A stretch of DNA of 8,571 nt from Porticoccaceae bacterium (lineage in GTDB: Bacteria > Pseudomonadota > Gammaproteobacteria > Pseudomonadales > Porticoccaceae). Shown one piece after another: positions 6,805-8,571 of this stretch. The position numbers and the translations under genes were made by a program. Under the pieces are notes generated by a model. The model was not told the origin of the DNA and searched no databases. It saw only the letters and a program-made list of their open reading frames with translations. The stretch covers positions 12,392-20,962 of the forward strand of contig DLXZ01000198.1 in the NCBI GenBank assembly GCA_003448675.1. The letters are read 5' to 3'. Position 1 is the first letter of the stretch, and the number at the start of each line of letters is the position of its first letter.

Positions 6805-7850
6805 GTTACGTCCGTCCTGCATTCAGGCATCCTGAATCAAAAACCAACGCGGAAGGCTTTACCCGACAGGATTACGAGGGCGCGCTATCGACCCTCTGTG
6901 CGGGCTGTGGCCATGACTCGGTTAGCAGTGGCATTGTCGATGCCTGCTTTGAACTCGGCGTCTGGCCGCACCGGGTGGCGAAGATCTCCGGTATCGGTTG
7001 CTCATCCAAAACACCGACTTATTTTTTAGGTAAGTCCCACGGTTTTAACTCGGTTCATGGCCGTATGCCTTCAGTGGCCACCGGGGCCAATATGGCCAAC
7101 GGTGAGATGGCCTATATCGGTATTTCCGGTGACGGTGATAGCGCCTCAATTGGTTTGGGCCAGTTTGGCCACGTCGCCCGGCGTAACCTGAATATGGTTT
7201 ATATCGTCGAGAATAACGGTTGCTACGGCTTGACCAAGGGCCAGGACTCAGCCACTACCGATGTCGGTTCGAAAAGTAAAAAAGGCGACCCCAATCCTTT
7301 CGAGGCTATTGATCTTTGCGCCATGGCCCTGCAACTTGGCGCCACCTTTGTAGCCAGAAGTTTCTCCGGGGATAAGGAGCAACTGGTTCCGCTTATTAAA
7401 GCGGCTATGACTCACAACGGTTTTGCTTTTATTGATGTTATTTCTCCTTGCGTGACTTTTAATAACACACCGGCATCAAGCAAAGGTTACGAGTTCGTGC
7501 GCGATCACATCGAGGCGACTGGCAAAATGGATTTTGTCCCGGTTCGGTCCGAGATTACCGCCAATTACGAGCCCGGCTTTACCAAGGAAATCACCTTGCA
7601 CTATGGCTCCGTGATCCACCTGTACAAAGACGACAAGCTGGATTGTACCGATCGAGGTAGCGCCATGCGGGCAATCCAGGAGCATAACGACAAGGGCCGC
7701 ATTTTGACCGGCCTGCTGTATGTAGACCCCGACAGCAAGGACTTCCACAAGGTACAACAGACCGTGAAGCAGCCTTTGCGGGATCTCGACGAAGAGGACT
7801 TGTGCCCCGGCGCCCGGGCGCTCAACGCAATTAACGGCAGTTTGCGTTAG
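6801..7850 (+). CDS. korB: 2-oxoacid:acceptor oxidoreductase, thiamine-diphosphate beta subunit
   Basis: A 349-residue catalytic subunit that binds thiamine diphosphate and one [4Fe-4S] cluster. CAGCGH (33-38) supplies C33 and C36, GIGCS supplies C67 and SPC supplies C217, the usual four ligands in this family. The thiamine/Mg signature is GDGDS (110-114) followed by ENNGCYGLTKGQ (137-148). The C-terminal region from about 250 onward is typical of the long KorB-type beta subunits. ATG 6801 overlaps the korA stop as ATGA and has AGGAG (6789-6793) seven bases upstream, so the two subunits are translationally coupled and made in matching amounts. There is no delta (ferredoxin) subunit gene; the ferredoxin tail of the flavoprotein at 3147-4940 could take that role. 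The substrate is inferred from the family and is not proved. Confidence 0.9.
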   Translation: MSYVRPAFRHPESKTNAEGFTRQDYEGALSTLCAGCGHDSVSSGIVDACFELGVWPHRVAKISGIGCSSKTPTYFLGKSHGFNSVHGRMPSVATGANMANGEMAYIGISGDGDSASIGLGQFGHVARRNLNMVYIVENNGCYGLTKGQDSATTDVGSKSKKGDPNPFEAIDLCAMALQLGATFVARSFSGDKEQLVPLIKAAMTHNGFAFIDVISPCVTFNNTPASSKGYEFVRDHIEATGKMDFVPVRSEITANYEPGFTKEITLHYGSVIHLYKDDKLDCTDRGSAMRAIQEHNDKGRILTGLLYVDPDSKDFHKVQQTVKQPLRDLDEEDLCPGARALNAINGSLR

Positions 7851-7851
7851 C

Positions 7852-7869
7852 ACCAGCCGTGATGCTGGT
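7852..7869 (+). terminator. Small hairpin between korB and the oxoprolinase gene
   Basis: ACCAGC (7852-7857) pairs with GCTGGT (7864-7869) around a six-base loop, starting just after the korB stop and followed by TTCTG. It is too weak and U-poor for a confident terminator, but it could attenuate transcription into, or limit initiation of, the gene starting at 7878. Confidence 0.3.
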
Positions 7870-7877
7870 TTCTGCCT

Positions 7878-8571
7878 GTGTCGAAATGGCAGTTCTGGGT
7901 TGATCGGGGCGGAACCTTTACCGACCTGATTGCCCGGACTCCCGAAGGCAGACTCAAAACCGCCAAGCTGCTCTCCGACAACCCCCAACACTACACGGAC
8001 GCGGTGCTTCAGGGCATCCGCGAACTGATGTCCGTGCCACCAGGCGCGTCCCTGCCGTCGCACCATATCGATTGCGTGCGCATGGGCACTACCGTCGCCA
8101 CCAATGCCCTGCTCGAACGCAAGGGTGCCCGCACGCTTTTGATCACTACCCGCGGCTACGCCGACGTGCTGAAAATCGGCTATCAGAATCGTCCGGATAT
8201 TTTTGCCCTCGATATCCGCCTGCCAGAGCCCCTCTACGAGCAGGTGCTGGAAGTCGACGAGCGTCTGGCAGCTGATGGTTCGGTGATTACGTCCCTGGCG
8301 GCGTCTGACTACCGCCGGGCATTGATCCAGGCGCGAGCCGAAGGTCTAGAAGCCGTGGCGGTGGTCTTTATGCACGCCTACTGCAATCCGGCTCATGAGC
8401 AGGCCATGGGTGACGTCGCTAGGGCGGCCGGTTTTAACCAGGTAAGCCTCAGTCATGAAACCAGTGCGTTGATCAAATTCGTGGGACGCGGCGACACGGC
8501 CGTGGTCGATGCCTACGTTTCCCCGGTGCTGCACCGCTATACCCGGCGCCTCCAGGCCGCGTTGCCCCACA
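7878..8571 (+). CDS. oplaH: ATP-dependent 5-oxoprolinase (OPLAH/hydantoinase A family), 5' part
   Basis: The first 231 codons of a gene that continues past the window; full-length OPLAH enzymes have roughly 1200 or more residues with HyuA and HyuB parts fused. It would hydrolyse 5-oxo-L-proline to L-glutamate with ATP. The frame is open to the end of the window. It has the N-terminal ATP-binding motif VDRGGTFTD (8-16), KLLS (30-33) and RMGTTVATNALLERKG (68-83), then FALDIRLPEPLYEQVLEVDER, which is closer to oxoprolinases than to N-methylhydantoinases. GTG 7878 is chosen because the conserved motif begins a few residues later, an in-frame stop lies at 7860-7862, and the only other near start is CTG 7872. 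No clear Shine-Dalgarno is visible. It lies 27 bases after korB and is likely co-transcribed. A stand-alone HyuA-like protein cannot be excluded from this fragment. Confidence 0.85.
   Translation, partial: MSKWQFWVDRGGTFTDLIARTPEGRLKTAKLLSDNPQHYTDAVLQGIRELMSVPPGASLPSHHIDCVRMGTTVATNALLERKGARTLLITTRGYADVLKIGYQNRPDIFALDIRLPEPLYEQVLEVDERLAADGSVITSLAASDYRRALIQARAEGLEAVAVVFMHAYCNPAHEQAMGDVARAAGFNQVSLSHETSALIKFVGRGDTAVVDAYVSPVLHRYTRRLQAALPH

Noticed and set aside
5665..6822. 385-codon open frame on the - strand, antisense to korA
   Set aside because: It is opposite a gene with conserved 2-oxoacid oxidoreductase motifs, and its product is low in recognisable features. It is a shadow frame.
1..8571. 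CRISPR arrays, tRNA or rRNA genes, insertion sequences, phage genes
   Set aside because: No spaced direct repeats of CRISPR size, no tRNA cloverleaf, no transposase or integrase motifs and no terminal inverted repeats were seen.

Overview
The window looks like chromosomal DNA of a free-living, probably aerobic gammaproteobacterium. This rests on its moderate-to-high GC content, densely packed same-strand genes, GG(A)AGG-type ribosome binding sites, a gammaproteobacterial-style Fur operator and the protein families present. That is inference; no rRNA or other marker gene is present. All supported genes are on the + strand. I see no tRNA, rRNA, CRISPR array, transposase or prophage gene.

Layout. 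Positions 1-40 hold a short tandem array of a 7-base unit. Positions 87-914 encode a six-transmembrane voltage-gated potassium channel with a C-terminal zinc ribbon. A gap of about 100 bases with a small GC hairpin and a possible promoter leads to prpE (1018-2913), a full-length propionyl-CoA synthetase. Next comes a 233-base non-coding leader (2914-3146). At its left edge a perfect extended -10 box (TGGTATAAT) overlaps a near-palindromic Fur box; further in are hairpins and a self-complementary Shine-Dalgarno site just before a TTG start. After it lies a tight operon: a GltD-like FAD/NAD(P)H oxidoreductase fused to a 2x[4Fe-4S] ferredoxin domain (3147-4940), a gamma-alpha fused 2-oxoacid:acceptor oxidoreductase subunit (4951-6804) and its thiamine-diphosphate beta subunit (6801-7850). 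Only 27 bases further a 5-oxoprolinase (OPLAH type) begins at a GTG (7878) and runs off the end of the window.

How the genes may work together. The three-gene core is best read as a 2-oxoglutarate (or related 2-oxoacid):acceptor oxidoreductase. It carries its own flavoprotein, so electrons could pass between 2-oxoacid decarboxylation and NAD(P)H through Fe-S clusters without a separate ferredoxin gene. The neighbours fit metabolic convergence on succinyl-CoA: 5-oxoproline to glutamate to 2-oxoglutarate to succinyl-CoA, and propionate to propionyl-CoA to, typically, methylmalonyl-CoA and succinyl-CoA. The substrate and the direction of flux cannot be read from the sequence.

The most interesting signal is the promoter/Fur-box overlap that appears to drive this Fe-S-rich operon, followed by a long structured leader. 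Iron-dependent repression of an iron-rich enzyme would run against the usual iron-sparing logic.
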